A DNA stretch of 5,540 nucleotides, taken from positions 1 through 5,540 of the forward strand of contig JAKUTA010000095.1 of assembly GCA_022447885.1 (NCBI GenBank). Direction: 5' to 3'. Numbering within the stretch: the first letter of the stretch is position 1; each line of letters begins with the position of its first letter. A model generated the notes under the pieces. It saw only the letters and a program-made list of their open reading frames with translations. It had not been told where the DNA came from and made no database searches. Both the position numbers and the translations under genes were made by a program. Shown here one piece after another: positions 5,376 through 5,540 of this stretch. The stretch is from Candidatus Poseidoniales archaeon. Lineage in GTDB: Archaea > Thermoplasmatota > Poseidoniia > Poseidoniales > Thalassarchaeaceae.

Positions 5376-5540
5376 CTAAACCCAGTCATTCTCGAGGATG
5401 GGATGGACTGTGTCGATTATCGATTCCTCGATCGGGCGCCACTCCATACCCAGCTCTCGTTCGGCGGGCGAGGCATCGAAGAACGATTGCTTCCTGAGGT
5501 GCGCCCGAGCCCAACTGACAGTGATCTTTGGATGGAACAG
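5376..5540 (-). CDS. C-terminal end of an NAD-dependent epimerase/extended SDR (5' part outside window)
   Basis: Only the last 54 residues are present, ending at TAG (5378-5376); the gene begins beyond the right edge. The stretch FDASPAERELGMEWRPIEES, followed by IIDTV, matches the common end of extended short-chain dehydrogenases such as dihydroflavonol-reductase-like and sugar epimerases, where an 'ASKAxRELGWxPxxxxExLxDTV' segment closes the substrate-binding domain. The NAD-binding Rossmann motif and the YxxxK active site would lie outside the window, so substrate and reaction cannot be set. It is followed after 42 nt by pyrF on the same strand, so the two may share a transcript. A role in nucleotide-sugar, polysaccharide or lipid metabolism is likely for the family but unproven here. 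Confidence 0.72.
   Translation of the reverse strand: MFHPKITVSWARAHLRKQSFFDASPAERELGMEWRPIEESIIDTVHPILENDWV

Overview
The window most likely comes from an archaeon, probably a GC-rich (about 60% by eye) member of the Thermoplasmatota such as a marine Poseidoniales (Marine Group II) relative. The key evidence is an archaeal prefoldin alpha subunit gene placed directly before an archaeal-type ftsY, a classic archaeal gene pair. The phylum-level guess is weaker than the domain-level call. Several neighbours look bacterial in family (DUF1844 protein, receiver domain, bacterial-type PyrF), which fits a lineage known for heavy gene uptake from bacteria.

Layout. (1) From the left edge to about 1163, on the minus strand, lies most of a galactokinase-like GHMP kinase, with its C-terminal end outside the window. 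(2) A divergent gap of about 108 bases (1164-1271) follows. (3) From 1272 to 4327, on the plus strand, runs a compact four-gene cluster: pfdA, ftsY, a DUF1844 protein, and a tail-anchored protein with a receiver-like domain. Spacings are 13 nt, a 4-nt overlap and 56 nt, with Shine-Dalgarno-like motifs before each gene. (4) From 5540 back to 4328, on the minus strand, lies a second group: the end of an extended short-chain dehydrogenase/epimerase, pyrF, and a small one-helix membrane protein. The two groups converge so tightly that their stop codons abut.

How the genes may work together. Prefoldin (cytosolic chaperone) and FtsY (the SRP receptor GTPase at the membrane) both handle nascent proteins. 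The DUF1844 protein is translationally coupled to ftsY. The fourth gene ends in a membrane helix, and its receiver domain seems to have lost the phospho-acceptor aspartate. The cluster therefore suggests, but does not prove, accessory factors acting at the membrane with the SRP receptor. This FtsY also carries an additional, apparently beta-rich segment of about 70 residues between its acidic N-terminal region and its NG GTPase core. The pyrF group belongs to pyrimidine synthesis and possibly nucleotide-sugar or lipid metabolism, with no clear link to the first cluster.

No RNA genes, mobile elements, CRISPR arrays or convincing promoters or terminators were seen. No gene-free stretch exceeds 300 bases.
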